Assembly: GCA_011319805.1 (NCBI GenBank)
Contig: SJRY01000165.1
Span: 1-64,000 of the forward strand
DNA from: Macrocybe gigantea
Lineage: Eukaryota > Basidiomycota > Agaricomycetes > Agaricales > Callistosporiaceae
Direction: 5' to 3'
Length of the DNA: 64,000 nt
The translations under genes and the position numbers were made by a program. The notes under the pieces are model-generated. The model searched no databases and was not told where the DNA came from. It saw only the letters and a program-made list of their open reading frames with translations. Below, piece after piece: positions 21,238-31,442 of the stretch (its first letter is position 1; every line of letters begins with the position of its first letter).

Positions 21238-22349
21238 AAAAAAAGAAATCGTTGAAGTGGTGGGTGGGCAGCTGCAGCCGATGGCTGGGCAGGGGGTGGC
21301 GGCATCGCACCCCTTGTGGCTGGCTTGCTGATGTGACAGGTGGCTGGACAGGTGGCTGGGCAGGTGGCTGGGTGGGTGGCAGTGGTGTGGCACTCTCGTG
21401 GCTGGCTGGCTAACATGGCAGGTTGGCTGGGCAGGCGCTGGGCCATTGGGCAATGTGGCAGGTGGCAGATGGGGCAGGCACCATCTGCACAACCACTTGA
21501 GGGTGGGCTTGGGCATTGGGGTGATGTGGCTGGTGGTGGATGGTGCAGGCACTGGGCATTGGGGCAGGCGCTGGGCCATTTGACATGGTGGGTGGCTGGG
21601 CGAGCAGCAGGGATGTGGCACCCTCATGGCTGGCTGGCTGATGTGGCAGGTGGGCTAGGCAGGTGCTGGGCCATTGGGCGACATGGCGGGTGGCGGATGG
21701 GGTGCTGTCCGCACACTCACTCAAGGGCAGGTGCAGGCATTTGGGTGACATGGTAGGTGGCGGATCGGGCAGATTGGGGCCGATCTGGGTGTGTTGGATG
21801 GCTGTTCTGGGCGGTGACATGGCAGGTGGCCCCCATTTGTTGACATGGTGGAGGCGGCTGGCATTGACATAGTGGGAACAGGCATCATTGACGTGGCAGC
21901 TGGCCCGCTCTTGCCATGGCAGTAGCGCCCATTGTGGATGCAGGCACTGGGTGCCTGTTGACATGGTAGTGGCGCCTGCTGGGTTGGCTAGGCACCATGT
22001 TGAGTGGGCATAGGCGGTGGGGTGCCTGGTGATGTAGTGGGTGGCGGTTGAAGTGGCAGCTGGGTGTGGCTGTTCGTGCACCCGCTGGCCCTGGCCGTTG
22101 TGGTGCCCCCTCATTGAGGTGGTGCTTGCGCCCGTTGTAGTGGCTGGGCACCGTGTTGTGTGCCCGTCGATATAGCGTTGGGCAGCTGGCTTGAGTCATG
22201 GTGGGCAGCGGGAACAGGGACAGGGACAGAGTGTGGTTGTCAGTGGGGGAGGCAGGAGTGAGGGCGGGGGAAGGAGGAAGGAAAGTGCATGGTGGTGGAA
22301 AAGAAGCTGGATGTGAATCTGGGTCAACAATGACCATGTAAGGTGGCAT
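21126..22349. repeat. GC-rich His/Pro-type repeat block of KDZ-2A
   Basis: Irregular repeats of the type GGTGGCTGGGCAGGTGG / TGACATGGTGG with a 32-nt A run at about 21200-21232. Multiple overlapping long frames on both strands arise from the composition. It stands upstream of the transposase, as the GC-rich block does in KDZ-1. Confidence 0.8.
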
Positions 22350-22393
22350 GTGATCCAGACATAATATGTTGCTTTTGTGATCCCAGCCTTTTG

Positions 22394-22482
22394 AGCCCTG
22401 CTGGCATAACAGTTAAATGCTCTCATTGCTCTGGTTGGCCTGTGCAGGTGTTCAAATCCTGGTAATGCCAGGTATTGTTTTT
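22394..22482 (+). ncRNA. tRNA-like pol III-type module in KDZ-2A
   Basis: A-box-like TGGCATAACAGTTAAATGC (22402-22420), B-box-like GGTGTTCAAATCC (22447-22459) about 46 nt further, a T-arm that can pair (CAGG with CCTG), and five T at 22478-22482. It begins AGCCCTGCTGG, alignable with AGCCCTCCTGG of the KDZ-1 module. It points away from the transposase gene, toward the nearby terminus, in both families. The acceptor stem is poor, so it is called tRNA-derived and not tRNA. Confidence 0.52.
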
Positions 22483-22499
22483 ATAATAAATATAATGGA

Positions 22500-22790
22500 G
22501 TAAAGGAACTTTTGAGACTCTTGATTGACTCTGCCTTCTGTTCAGATGTATCAATAGTCTAACAGAACTCTAGGCTTGACTTCTGATTATTCATATCAGA
22601 ACTAGAACTCTATCAGAAGCCTATCAGAACTGTATCAAGACTGGATCAGAACTGAATCAAAACTGTCATTTGCTTAATGAGAGTGCTGATACAGTCTTCA
22701 TACAGTTCTGATAGGCTTCTGATAGAGCTCTGATAGAGTCTTGATAGAGTATCAAGACTCTTGCAAGAGTCTTTCAGAACTTGTTGATGA
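22500..22790. repeat. KDZ-2A subterminal repeat array (transposase 5' side)
   Basis: Repeats of TCTATCAGAAGCCTATCAGA and GTCTTGATAGAGTATCAAGA type beside the right terminus; the inverted copy lies at 38040-38330. Confidence 0.8.
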
Positions 22791-22803
22791 GTGTAATGTC
22801 CTC

Positions 22804-23330
22804 CCAATACTAGTGATACACATGGTAAAGTGGAGCACAAACACACTCTAAGGAACATAAAATGAATCAGCAAAACTAAAGTCATAAGATTTCAAAAGAA
22901 AAGGCAACAGAAACATGGTCACTTGCTCAAAATCATATGTTTCAAGCATACAGCAGCAAAGGGTCTTCCGGATCACCAGAATGCATAAGGCAATATGATA
23001 CCAAGAATGGCAATAGCTTTGCTATGGCAGGATCAGTAGATTGGGAGCAACATATAGTAGAGGGATTACTAGATTGGTCATTGATGATACAGGATTGGCA
23101 GAAGGTCTGAAACTTAAGAATGCGATGTGTTTGGTAAATTCTGGGATCTGAAATGGAAGCCTCAGGGAGTTCATCAGAATTTCGAGTGCTGGGCAAGCAA
23201 TCGTGACTAAGGCTGCAGAATCATGCTAAGGGAGCCAAGTAATCAGTGGTGATTTCGAAGGCGGGAGTGGGATTGCCAATTTAGGACTTATCAGCGGTTA
23301 GTGGCACAGAGCGCTCATCAACAGATGGCC
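22804..23330 (-). repeat. Dispersed repeat X, copy X2, left half (reversed)
   Basis: The reverse complement aligns along its length with 36940-37475 (X1), clearly diverged by scattered substitutions and a few small indels. In X orientation both copies share the end of one reading frame (stop near 22942 here and near 37335 in X1, ending in EDPLLLYA / EDPVLLHT). I do not recognise the product. The half stops at the KDZ-2A border; the other half of this copy is at 46101-46515. Confidence 0.85.
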
Positions 23331-23356
23331 AAGCAGAATAATCTCATTAGGAGACA

Positions 23357-24139
23357 GAGGCCTTCCTCAGAAACTTCACAAATAACCTACAAGATGATTG
23401 GGCAGAATGGATAGCGATCACTGAATACCAGTACAACAATAAGATGCATCAAAGAATGAAAGAAACACTGTTCTATCTGAACTATGGAGTTCACCCATGG
23501 AAAGGAGAACTACAAATGATAGAAGGAGATAATCCAGCAGCAAACAGCTTTGCAGAGAAGATGGAACAAGTACAAAGAGAAGCAAGTGCTGTGCTCCAGC
23601 ATGCACAGGCTCGAGCCAAAGACAACTATGATGCCAAGCAAAAGAAGGCCCAAGAATACAAGAAGGGAGATAAGGTGTGGCTTGAGGCTACCAACATCAT
23701 GGTCAATAGACCATTGAAGAAACTATTAGCACTCCGATATGGACCATTCAAGATAACGGAGAAGAAAGGCATCTTGGCATACTGCCTAGAACTACCCGCT
23801 TCATGGCAGCTGATACACCCCGTATTCAATGATACACTACTCATGCTATACAAGGGACCCCGTTTCAAAATACAAGAGTGCCCGATGCCACCACCTCATG
23901 AGCTCATCAATGATGAAGAAGAATATGAAGTAGAAGAGATCCTAAAAAGGAAGAAACAAGGAAAAAGAATGATGTTTTTGGTCAAATGGAAAGGCTATGG
24001 GCATGAAGAAAACACATGGATTAAAGAGAAGGATCTAGGAAATGTGCAGCAAGCTGTGGAACTTTTCCAAAAAGGAATGACAGACCAAGATAAAAGAGCG
24101 ACAAAGAGAAGAAAGTCCGCAGAGAAACTCATACAATGA
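23357..24139 (+). pseudogene. gypsy family-2 integrase C-terminus and chromodomain
   Basis: The end of pol: the distal integrase core and the GPFKITEKKG domain, then a chromodomain (EEEYEVEEILKRKKQGKRM, FLVKWKGYGHEENTWIKEKD; about 23920-24060), ending TGA 24137-24139. Unlike copies 1 and 3 it has no internal stop from 23444 onward. The 5' truncation removes the first two catalytic residues of integrase, so it cannot act alone. Confidence 0.9.
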
Positions 24140-24897
24140 CAATCAACTCCCCCATCAGCATTAGCAGCGATGAGAACATTCACACACCCACTTCTAACCT
24201 ACAGAATCCTACTCCCACCCTACAGAATAAACTGAACCTGCAGAGTGACCATGAGAATCTGTTAAGGGTTCTCAGTGTGAGCGAGTACATAGACCCCCTC
24301 ACTATCATACTGGATGCATACTTGCACTACATCATGACAATCCACACCCACATGTGGAATGCGCAAACCACTGAGGGCACTGAACTGTTACAGATGTCGC
24401 CTAAAGGACCATTCATTTTCCTATCTTATCTTTCCCACATCCCTTATCTCCCCCGTCATGCTGTGCAGCGCGCAGCCATCGAGTCATCCCACTTCCCTAG
24501 TCATCCTGAGTCATCTCCTTCCAGTCTTACTCATCCGCAGTCCACAGCATTGCGCAGCCCATGGTCCATGCTCGAGTACTGTAATGTATATAAGGACTCC
24601 CAGATGTACCAGTAGCGCTAGGCTTAATATTCCTTTTGCCATCATCTCAAGACCACTCTCACACTTAGTCTGCCTGAGTCCTTCTGAGATTCGTCTAGCC
24701 TAACATGAACCAACCAATGCTAAGCATATAGCCCTCTATGAAGCAATTAACCTTATCTGCATCAAGAATCGCTGACTCAAACTCCTTGCCATCATACTCC
24801 ACCACATCTGCACCTACAATGAAGAACTAATTCATACATGGGCCCCTCAAGTGGTGACCACTTGGGACACCAACAATGGGTGGGGACAGCTTGACTA
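24136..24897 (+). pseudogene. gypsy family-2 accessory frame, interrupted by a solo LTR
   Basis: ATG 24136 overlaps the pol stop as ATGA. It starts MTINSPISISSDENIHTPTS and, up to 24385, parallels the frame at 3747. After removal of the solo LTR (24386-24705) and one TGAAC, it continues with KNR-stop-LKLLAIILHH and ends NGWGQLD at TAA 24895-24897. One further in-frame TGA near 24770 stands where the homologue has R (CGA). Function unknown. It shows the accessory frame is conserved between gypsy families. Confidence 0.82.
24386..24705 (+). repeat. Solo LTR, family 1
   Basis: 320 bp, TGTTA to TAACA, flanked by the perfect 5-bp target duplication TGAAC (24381-24385 and 24706-24710). Left after LTR-LTR recombination of a full gypsy element inserted into the accessory frame. 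Confidence 0.96.
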
Positions 24898-24938
24898 ATG
24901 ATGGTTTTCGCAAGGACACGAACCTGAAGAGAGGGTGA

Positions 24939-25575
24939 TGTTATGAACACCTGAAGGACTGTCTATTTTCTTATCTTATCTCACCTCACCCCATTCCGTC
25001 ACACTACCCAAATGCCTTATCGCTGTGCAGTGCGCAGCCATTCAAGTCACTCCTTCTGAGTCATCTGGACTCATTCTTTGTCACCTCACTCTTGCACAGT
25101 CCACAGCCCATGGTCTGTGCTCCAGTAGACTACATATATAAGACCTCAGAATGTATCTGTTAGGCTAGACAAATCTTAGAAGGACTCAGGCAGACTAAGT
25201 GCGAGAGTGGTCTTGAGATGATGGCAAAAGGAATATTAAGCCTAGCACTACTGGTACATCTGGGAGTCCTTATATATATTACAGTACTTGAGCACGGACC
25301 ATGGGCTGTGCAACGCTGTGGACTGCGGATGAATAAGACTGGAAGGAGATGACTCAGGATGACTAGGGAAGTGAGATGACTCGATGGCTGCATGCTGCAC
25401 AGCATGATGGGGAAGATAAGGGATATGGGAAAGATAAGATAAGAAATTGAATGGTCCTTTGGGCAATGTCCGTAACAGTATCCACAACTCTAGGCTTACT
25501 ATTACCTTTGCAATCGTCTCAAACCACTCTTGCACTTAGTCTGCCCAAGTCCTTTGAGATTTGTCTAGCCTAACA
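24939..25575 (+). repeat. LTR of gypsy family 2, interrupted
   Basis: It begins TGTTATGAACACC after a purine run and ends CTAGCCTAACA; about 312 bp after removal of the nested LTR. It has a CATATATAAG box at about 25131 and, about 32 nt downstream once the insert is removed, CTCTAGGCTTA, the same arrangement as in family 1. A reversed, truncated copy lies at 53622-53927. Confidence 0.85.
25158..25477 (-). repeat. Solo LTR, family 1, reversed
   Basis: 320 bp flanked by GTATC on both sides (25153-25157 and 25478-25482). It lies inside the family-2 LTR, opposite to the solo LTR at 24386, so the two can form an inverted pair about 450 bp apart. Confidence 0.96.
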
Positions 25576-25705
25576 CTTCTATAAATTTCAAACCAGATGT
25601 GTTGCCCCACATCATTCTTTCTTTCATTCTATGTTTTGCTTGTGTCTATTTTTTGAACCTACTAAATCGTGATACAGGTCAGTACAAAGAGACCATTGGC
25701 AGGTC

Positions 25706-26374
25706 TTGGCATTGTGCCTCAAATTTCTGCGCTCTGTTTTTGAAGTCGTCATGTCCCAAAGTCATTCAGAAATGCAGTCTGATGTTCGAGAAGTTCCTGG
25801 GGCACCTGTGTGTGATTTGCTGAATGCTGATACCCTTTTCCCAATCAATAATAATGACTACAATATCAAGGAGAAAGATATGCACCCATCTGGAAAGCTT
25901 GCCCTGATTATGTCCAAGACTTGCAGTGCATTATCTATGTGTCTTGGTCATACCCCATTGCCATCTAAAGCAAAGACCCTCCAGCTGACCATCTACCATG
26001 GGATTACATACAGTATCAAGAACTGCTACAAAGGGAACAGCTGCGTCTTTTTACAGCACTCATCTGTTCCCTGTACTATTGAACAAATTCTGGTTATTTT
26101 AGAGTCATCAGATAAAGAAGAAACATGGCTATTTGTGCGTGAACACTGTCCTGCAAAGGTCCAGGTTGATTCATATAAAAGATATCCTGTACTGCAGGCT
26201 CAGCTCTGGAGCACTGATCTGGAGCCACAATTAAAGGCCATGTGGCTTCAGGAGATCAATTGTCATTATGCGAAATGTCCCATTACATGGAAAAATGAGA
26301 ATTGCATTGTGGTCATTTTGCTCTCCAGGGTGAGTATCAAAAAGTGCCCCTTGAACTTTGTGCTAAACTGGTGA
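25706..26374 (+). CDS. Hypothetical protein, 222 aa, Agaricomycete-type domain of unknown function
   Basis: An open frame of 222 codons. The C-terminal part (from about residue 95: ITYSIKNCYKGNSCVF, ETWLFVREHCPAKVQVDSY, LQAQLWSTDLEPQL, CHYAKCPITWKNENCIVVIL) has the look of a beta-rich domain seen in many basidiomycete hypothetical proteins, often in or near transposons. That resemblance is from memory of the pattern. Function unknown. A plausible intron acceptor lies just upstream (near 25678), so the real start may be further left. The last codons after LLSR may be intron. It could be the end of a decayed transposon gene. Confidence 0.45.
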   Translation: MALCLKFLRSVFEVVMSQSHSEMQSDVREVPGAPVCDLLNADTLFPINNNDYNIKEKDMHPSGKLALIMSKTCSALSMCLGHTPLPSKAKTLQLTIYHGITYSIKNCYKGNSCVFLQHSSVPCTIEQILVILESSDKEETWLFVREHCPAKVQVDSYKRYPVLQAQLWSTDLEPQLKAMWLQEINCHYAKCPITWKNENCIVVILLSRVSIKKCPLNFVLNW

Positions 26375-26899
26375 ATAGGTATTTAACCAGATGCAAGTCA
26401 TGGAAGAGGAAGAGCATTCATCACTTTTTGCCCCTGCTATCATGAGTTTTATGCTGACTATGTAGTCCCTTAGTACTAGCAGACAGCCCAAAGTCAGAGA
26501 TTTCCTCTAATCTAAGATTTGTAAAAGAAGTCAGCACTGAAAATGGCAAAGGGGGTTGTCTCTGCAGAGGCCTCCATGGGACAGTTGGACTTTGCCTTTA
26601 CCACCAGGAGCGAGTCACATAAAATGACATCATGTAGATAGCAGTCCCTGATCATGTCAGCATGCATCAGTAGAATGATTATGCAATAATTGCCCAAATA
26701 CATGATGTGGACACAGAAATAAAAGATGTGGGGCCATATTTATGCCCTTGTGTATGTATGTAAGGTTGAACTACTGTGCATGACCGCAACTTTGTTCTGT
26801 TTTTTTTTTCTGGCATCTTTCATGCATATGGAGCTCAGCACCAAGCAGAAGAAAACCATGGATTGTGCATGAGAGGTCATGAAGGCTCTTATGCAATAA
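26375..26899. other. No recognisable gene
   Basis: AT-rich intergenic or decayed sequence with many stops in all frames; no repeat or RNA signal seen. Confidence 0.5.
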
Positions 26900-27607
26900 T
26901 TGCCTGAAGATATCACTGAAGATAAGGATTATATCTACTGGAGCAAGAAATTTGCTAAACAATTGGTGATTCACAAAACTTGCAATCTGCATATGATATT
27001 TGCTTACAAATTCTGGCAGGATATTTATGACAGCATGGTTCTAAATCATGAAAAAAGAGTTGCTGAAATAGTTGCAGAGGTACAGACAGTTTTAAACAAG
27101 AAAGGTTCAGAGTCATGGCTAGATTGGGGTGAAGAGCTTATGCCAGAAATTGCACAATGCAAAAAGAAAAGTGAGGACATAGAGAGGGAGCTAAAGGAAC
27201 AGAAAAAGACTATGCCAGAAGCCAAACTCCAACCAAACATCCCTTGACCTTGACCAATGGGCAGGCATAAGCACCTTGATATATCTAATGAAAAGGCTGA
27301 AATAAAACAATTTGATATAGCATGGCCAGTAAGGACTGCACTCTTATCAAATGAAGCTAGGCTGACATCACTTTTTCAGACCTTACTGATCGATTTCACT
27401 GAAGAAGATGTAGAAGTGCCAGAACTGAACACAGTCAAAAAACAAGCTGCTTCCCTGATGATTGCTGCATCTGACCACACTGCTAATGGCAAACTAGCTA
27501 AGAAGAAAGTAAAAGAGAACATGGGAGCCATGGAGATGAAGCCAGACCCTATACAAAGAAGAGGGAGACTAAAAGTGGAGGCCATGTTGTTGACCAGGAT
27601 CAAGTAA
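26900..27607 (+). pseudogene. Unrecognised coding remnant (two adjoining frames)
   Basis: Two neighbouring open frames, 26900-27247 and 27257-27607, each about 115 codons. The first is charged and probably coiled coil (VAEVQTVLNKKG, KKKSEDIERELKEQKK); the second is also Lys/Glu-rich (KLAKKKVKENMGAMEMK). They may be parts of one protein separated by a frameshift or a small intron. No family recognised. Confidence 0.35.
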
Positions 27608-28249
27608 GTAAGTCTTTAGGCTGCATTTAAACAATAGCTAATAACTGTGCAAGTGTAATAGTTGTCAAAATGTTAGAGGCCGAGTCTGCGAATACGTCCT
27701 GGGAAGGGCCAGGTGCAAGGCATATGAAGGCCAGTGCCAGTGCTGTTCTCTCACTCCCACTAACAAGAGCGATGATAATGCTTCCTGTCTCAAAGTGCAA
27801 ATCACTCGAAACACACAAAAAACCTCTGAAGCAGCATGAGAACTGGTGCCTTCTTGCAAAGCTTATGAGCATGTCTACAATGATCTTTGCACCCAGTTCT
27901 TTGCAAAGAAAACAGAACACCATTTGCTAATTGCTGTAATCAATGCATTAGAACAACAATTGCAGAACATAAAAGAAGCAAGATACAAAGGTGAAGAAGG
28001 GAACACAGAGTAAACCATCCAGCATTTGTAGTACAATGTCACATAATATCTGCCACACAATTGATTGAAGCCATTATCATTGACTTTAAGTTTCTTTAAC
28101 TTGTCAAGCATCAATGCAAAGGATCATGAAGTTCATTGGTGTCGATATAAAAACAGCATTGCAAACAGTAGGATAGGGAACTGGCAGTTTATGAGCAAAT
28201 ATGGACAAATACAATAACCTAGTCACATGTGGTTGCACTTGCCCAACAT
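27608..28249. other. No firm gene; possible continuation of the preceding remnant
   Basis: A short open stretch at 27670-27930 continues on the plus strand but has no recognisable motif. The rest is stop-rich. Confidence 0.35.
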
Positions 28250-28253
28250 TTGG

Positions 28254-29246
28254 TTAAAGATCACTGGCATCCTGTGCATATATGCTAAAGCAGATAAAAA
28301 GGAAGATTCTCAAGTATGGTGAAGCACTTGCTCTGTTTACCTTAGCTTCTGAGTCTGTACCTGACTCAGACATTGCCCAGCACAATTCTATTGCAACTGT
28401 TTCATTGACACACATGAAAACATAGATTCTCATCACTTTAATCTTCTGATTCCATGCTAGAATGCCTTAGAGCTGCCTCAATGCAGTTATTCCTCTCCTG
28501 GGTGCTTTGCCATTGCGTAGCTTCTGACCTATATTTGAGTGCCAACTTCAAAGCACTTCAAAGAGGCCAGCAATCTTTGTATTGCTACAAAATAGGCCAT
28601 CAATCCTCTCCTATCATCTGTGAATATTGACATCAGCAGACTGATCATATCTAGATAAGGACAAGAAGTCCCACTTACCTTTTTGCAGAGTTGATCAATC
28701 ATGTGCTTGTCCTGACTTTGAAACAAAACCGTCATATTCAGAACCTTCTTTGCTTCTGCTCATATTTCATTCTAAACTCATCCATTAGTGCATGATCTAA
28801 GGAAAGTCAGAATTGCATACCATCAAATGTTCTACATCTTTCTTTGACCACTTGTAGGTATTGATCAAGGTTGCTTCCAGCCCATAGCTGCCTGACCCAG
28901 GATGGCCCAGCTCTCCAAGCAGCTTCAGAATCTTTGTCTGCTCTTTGTCTCATCATGGAGTGATTTCTAGGTCAGGCAACAGTCTAGCATGTCTAGTCCT
29001 GTTGCTACCATTGGTCTTACTATAGTTTGATAGTTTTTCAGGATGCCCAAGAATAACAGAATCTGTGAACTCAATGTGTGATGTCATGGTTGGCATTGGC
29101 AGGTCAGATGAAGGATTAAACTCTATATGGGACATAAGCAAAGGATAGTGTTGCTGAATGTAATATGCCATGTTTTTTCTGACTATCAGTCCATTGCCTT
29201 TTATGTGAGCCTGCCATGCAATTGTGTACTGAAAGGAACACATCAA
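28254..29246 (-). pseudogene. Unrecognised minus-strand coding remnant
   Basis: Open segments on the minus strand at 29246-28953 (with SHIEFTDSVILGHPEKLSNY), 28735-28529 and 28436-28254 have protein-like composition and are separated by stops and possible intron borders. They could be exons of one decayed gene. No family recognised. Confidence 0.35.
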
Positions 29247-29574
29247 TTAAGAGCCATCACTGAGGCAAACCTCAATCAGCATACAAAGTCATTATATGGA
29301 TCAAACAATAGGATGTCTTACAAGTGTATTGCAAGGAACGGGGATGAAAGGATTGAAACTATGCTCAACAAAAGGAGTACCACACAAATGAAGACAGCAC
29401 TACATGCCTGGTTGCCAAATCCAGTGAAATGTAAATCTTTGTCTCCTGTGATATAAAGGGCCTTTGCATGCAATGGACCACTCATAAGATTGCTATTAAG
29501 GTGCTCTATCATTTCCATTTTTGCATTTTCCTATTGAAATATCTTTGTCCACCATATGCCTGCTTACATGCCAC

Positions 29575-30830
29575 AGGGTGAATTGAAAGGAACACAAGGC
29601 AGTGTCAATACATTATTATTTTTCAAAGATGAGCGATCGTTGCTCAGTGGTGGTGAGTTGAAACTTTCACTTGTTGAAGTTGTGCTGACTTTGTAGAATA
29701 TAGGCGACAATGGGTACATCTGTGTCTGGGATCTAGAGAACCTCGAGTCAGTTCAGCGCCTGTGAAGCAGCAAATGGGGCCAGATTATGACTTTGAACTG
29801 GATTGAGACTGAGCACTCTTTTCTTTGTATTGGTTCCATTAGAGGTGTTATCACCATTGCATCAGTGAAGACCAAACAGAATGTATGATCTGCTTACACT
29901 GCTATCCTATCTGCACTACTCTAATTGCAGTCCAGCATCCAATTTCAATGGAGTACAATCATGTGCATGCCTTTGACTTTAATGACATAGTCAAATCTGT
30001 TGTGTTTGATGATGTCAATCATTGGCTTGCAGTTGCCTGAAGCTGTTTCAAGTAGACCCTAGAGGTTTGCACTCATATATTATTATTTTAATCTTCTGTT
30101 GATGTTTAAAACATAGGATCACTATCCATGACCTGGAAGAGCAATGTTGATTCTTCTATTCCCCATGGAGTACTTTTCTATAGTCCCAACAACCAGAATC
30201 TTGTTGTACATTCTTTGGAAAAAGGAGAAATGTCAGTCTACATCACTGCTATTATTATTTCCCTATCTCATGCACACTCAGCATATGCAAAGATGCTTGG
30301 ACCTGAAATGATGTCTGGAAATAGTCAGTTGCAGGAGGGATGTAAGTTCATTATTCCAGGCACTTTTACTTATTCATCATCAATCGCAGAGGGAATGTGA
30401 TACTCTCTCCGAATAGGAGCAAACTTGTTGTCCATAACCTCAAACCTGGACATTTCAACATCTACCACTTTCTGACTATCAAGCTAATGATGTCAATTAA
30501 GCTGGGGGATACAAGGCACTTCACATGTCAATGCATGTTCACTGAAGAAATGAGCATGCTTGTTTGTAGAAGCACTATGAACAAGGTCCATGTGGTTGAT
30601 CTCATGACAGGACAGCTCCATCAAACGTTGGAGGCAGTGGATGGTATTTTTTTTTGGGATTTCAGCTTGCATATCACTTAATTATGTCTTGTATCCTAGA
30701 TGGTGGAAGGATGCATTGTATCACAGCTATGTCAGTTCCTGGTGTAAAGCAGATCATCGTCAGCACATCTACATCAGAGAAGCTGTCTCTTTATTTATGG
30801 GAGAAAAAGGTCAGCTTCACTTGCTGATAT
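29575..30830 (+). pseudogene. WD40-repeat protein remnant
   Basis: The reading GTQGSVNTLLFFKDERSLLS then, after a short intron (about 29651-29698), GDNGYICVWDLENLESVQRL has the WD-repeat signature. Further pieces read NRSKLVVHNLKPGHFNIYHF, RHFTCQCMFTEEMSMLVCRS, KVHVVDLMTGQLHQTLEAVD and, after an intron ending near 30700, DGGRMHCITAMSVPG and SEKLSLYLWEKK. This is the pattern of an expanded basidiomycete WD40 family known from other genomes. At least one TGA (near 29765) stands at an expected CGA, and several frames are needed, so it looks broken. WD40 propellers are protein-interaction platforms; the partner is unknown. Confidence 0.6.
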
Positions 30831-31073
30831 AAGATTTATGCACTGACATTCTAAGTTATAAGTCACAGTCTGAAATCACATCACGTGACCAAGCTCAACC
30901 TCAGGAAGGCTCAATAAATTGGCTGCACCACCATCTCAGCCCACAATGGATATACAATGCACTTGTTATACCTATACTCCAATTGGGCACTATTTCTCTG
31001 AAAGGTATGGTTTACTTACTCCCTTCATTTCAGTGCCTTACATGCAAAGCAGACCATTGGGCATGCATCAAGC

Positions 31074-31442
31074 ATGTCACAATTGGGTAATGTTGATACA
31101 CTATACACTTCTGGTCACAATGCACAGAATACCAATTATATACAAAGTCTGCCATGGCCCAGACCTTCAGCATTTGAGTCACCAGACAATTTATTGGACA
31201 AGTACTTCAGGGCAATTGCCTTGATTAGAGAAAGGGAGTTTGCTAATGCATTAGGTTTAAATGATGCTGATCTACCTGGGGGAAAGAGTCAGGAGCTGAC
31301 TTGGCAGGAGTTCACAAGTTTGGAAGACAACAGCAGATCATCTAATGATCGTACAACTACATCGGGCTTTGTGGGACCTCAAAGCAATGATTGGCAATCA
31401 CCAGACCATTGCAAGACATCTTTTGACCTCCTTGTAACTTAG
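31074..31442 (+). CDS. Hypothetical protein fragment, 122 aa
   Basis: An open frame of 122 codons with ordinary protein-like composition in the second half (DNLLDKYFRAIALIREREFA, ELTWQEFTSLEDN), preceded by a Cys/His-containing stretch upstream in another phase. No family recognised; it may be an exon of a gene whose other exons are decayed. Confidence 0.3.
   Translation: MSQLGNVDTLYTSGHNAQNTNYIQSLPWPRPSAFESPDNLLDKYFRAIALIREREFANALGLNDADLPGGKSQELTWQEFTSLEDNSRSSNDRTTTSGFVGPQSNDWQSPDHCKTSFDLLVT

Larger units (their letters stand above)
13495..22803 (-). mobile_element. KDZ-2A: KDZ-type transposon, minus strand, with mariner insertion
   Basis: Without the mariner it is about 8.07 kb. Left terminus GTG-TA (13495-13499) continues after the mariner as CATTACACTCACCC (14736 on); right terminus, reverse complement, GAGGACATTACACTCATC. 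Positions 14736-22803 correspond base for base, by 60831 minus position, with 46095-38028 of KDZ-2B, with only scattered differences. The flanking 8 bp are GGACAGGA on the left and CCAATACT on the right, which do not match; the right one pairs instead with the right flank of KDZ-2B, as expected after an inversion. Confidence 0.9.
23340..25575 (+). mobile_element. Older Ty3/gypsy remnant (family 2), 3' part with LTR
   Basis: It starts abruptly inside integrase (TEAFLRNFTNNLQDDWAEW at about 23357) and runs through the chromodomain, the small accessory frame, the polypurine tract and an LTR of a second family. Two family-1 solo LTRs are nested in it (24386-24705 and 25158-25477). The homologous protein parts are clearly diverged from copies 1 and 3, so it is an older or separate lineage. 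Confidence 0.9.

Noticed and set aside
22394..22482. A functional tRNA gene
   Set aside because: A- and B-box, spacing and T run fit, but the acceptor and D stems do not pair well and no clear anticodon arm forms; kept only as a tRNA-like module.
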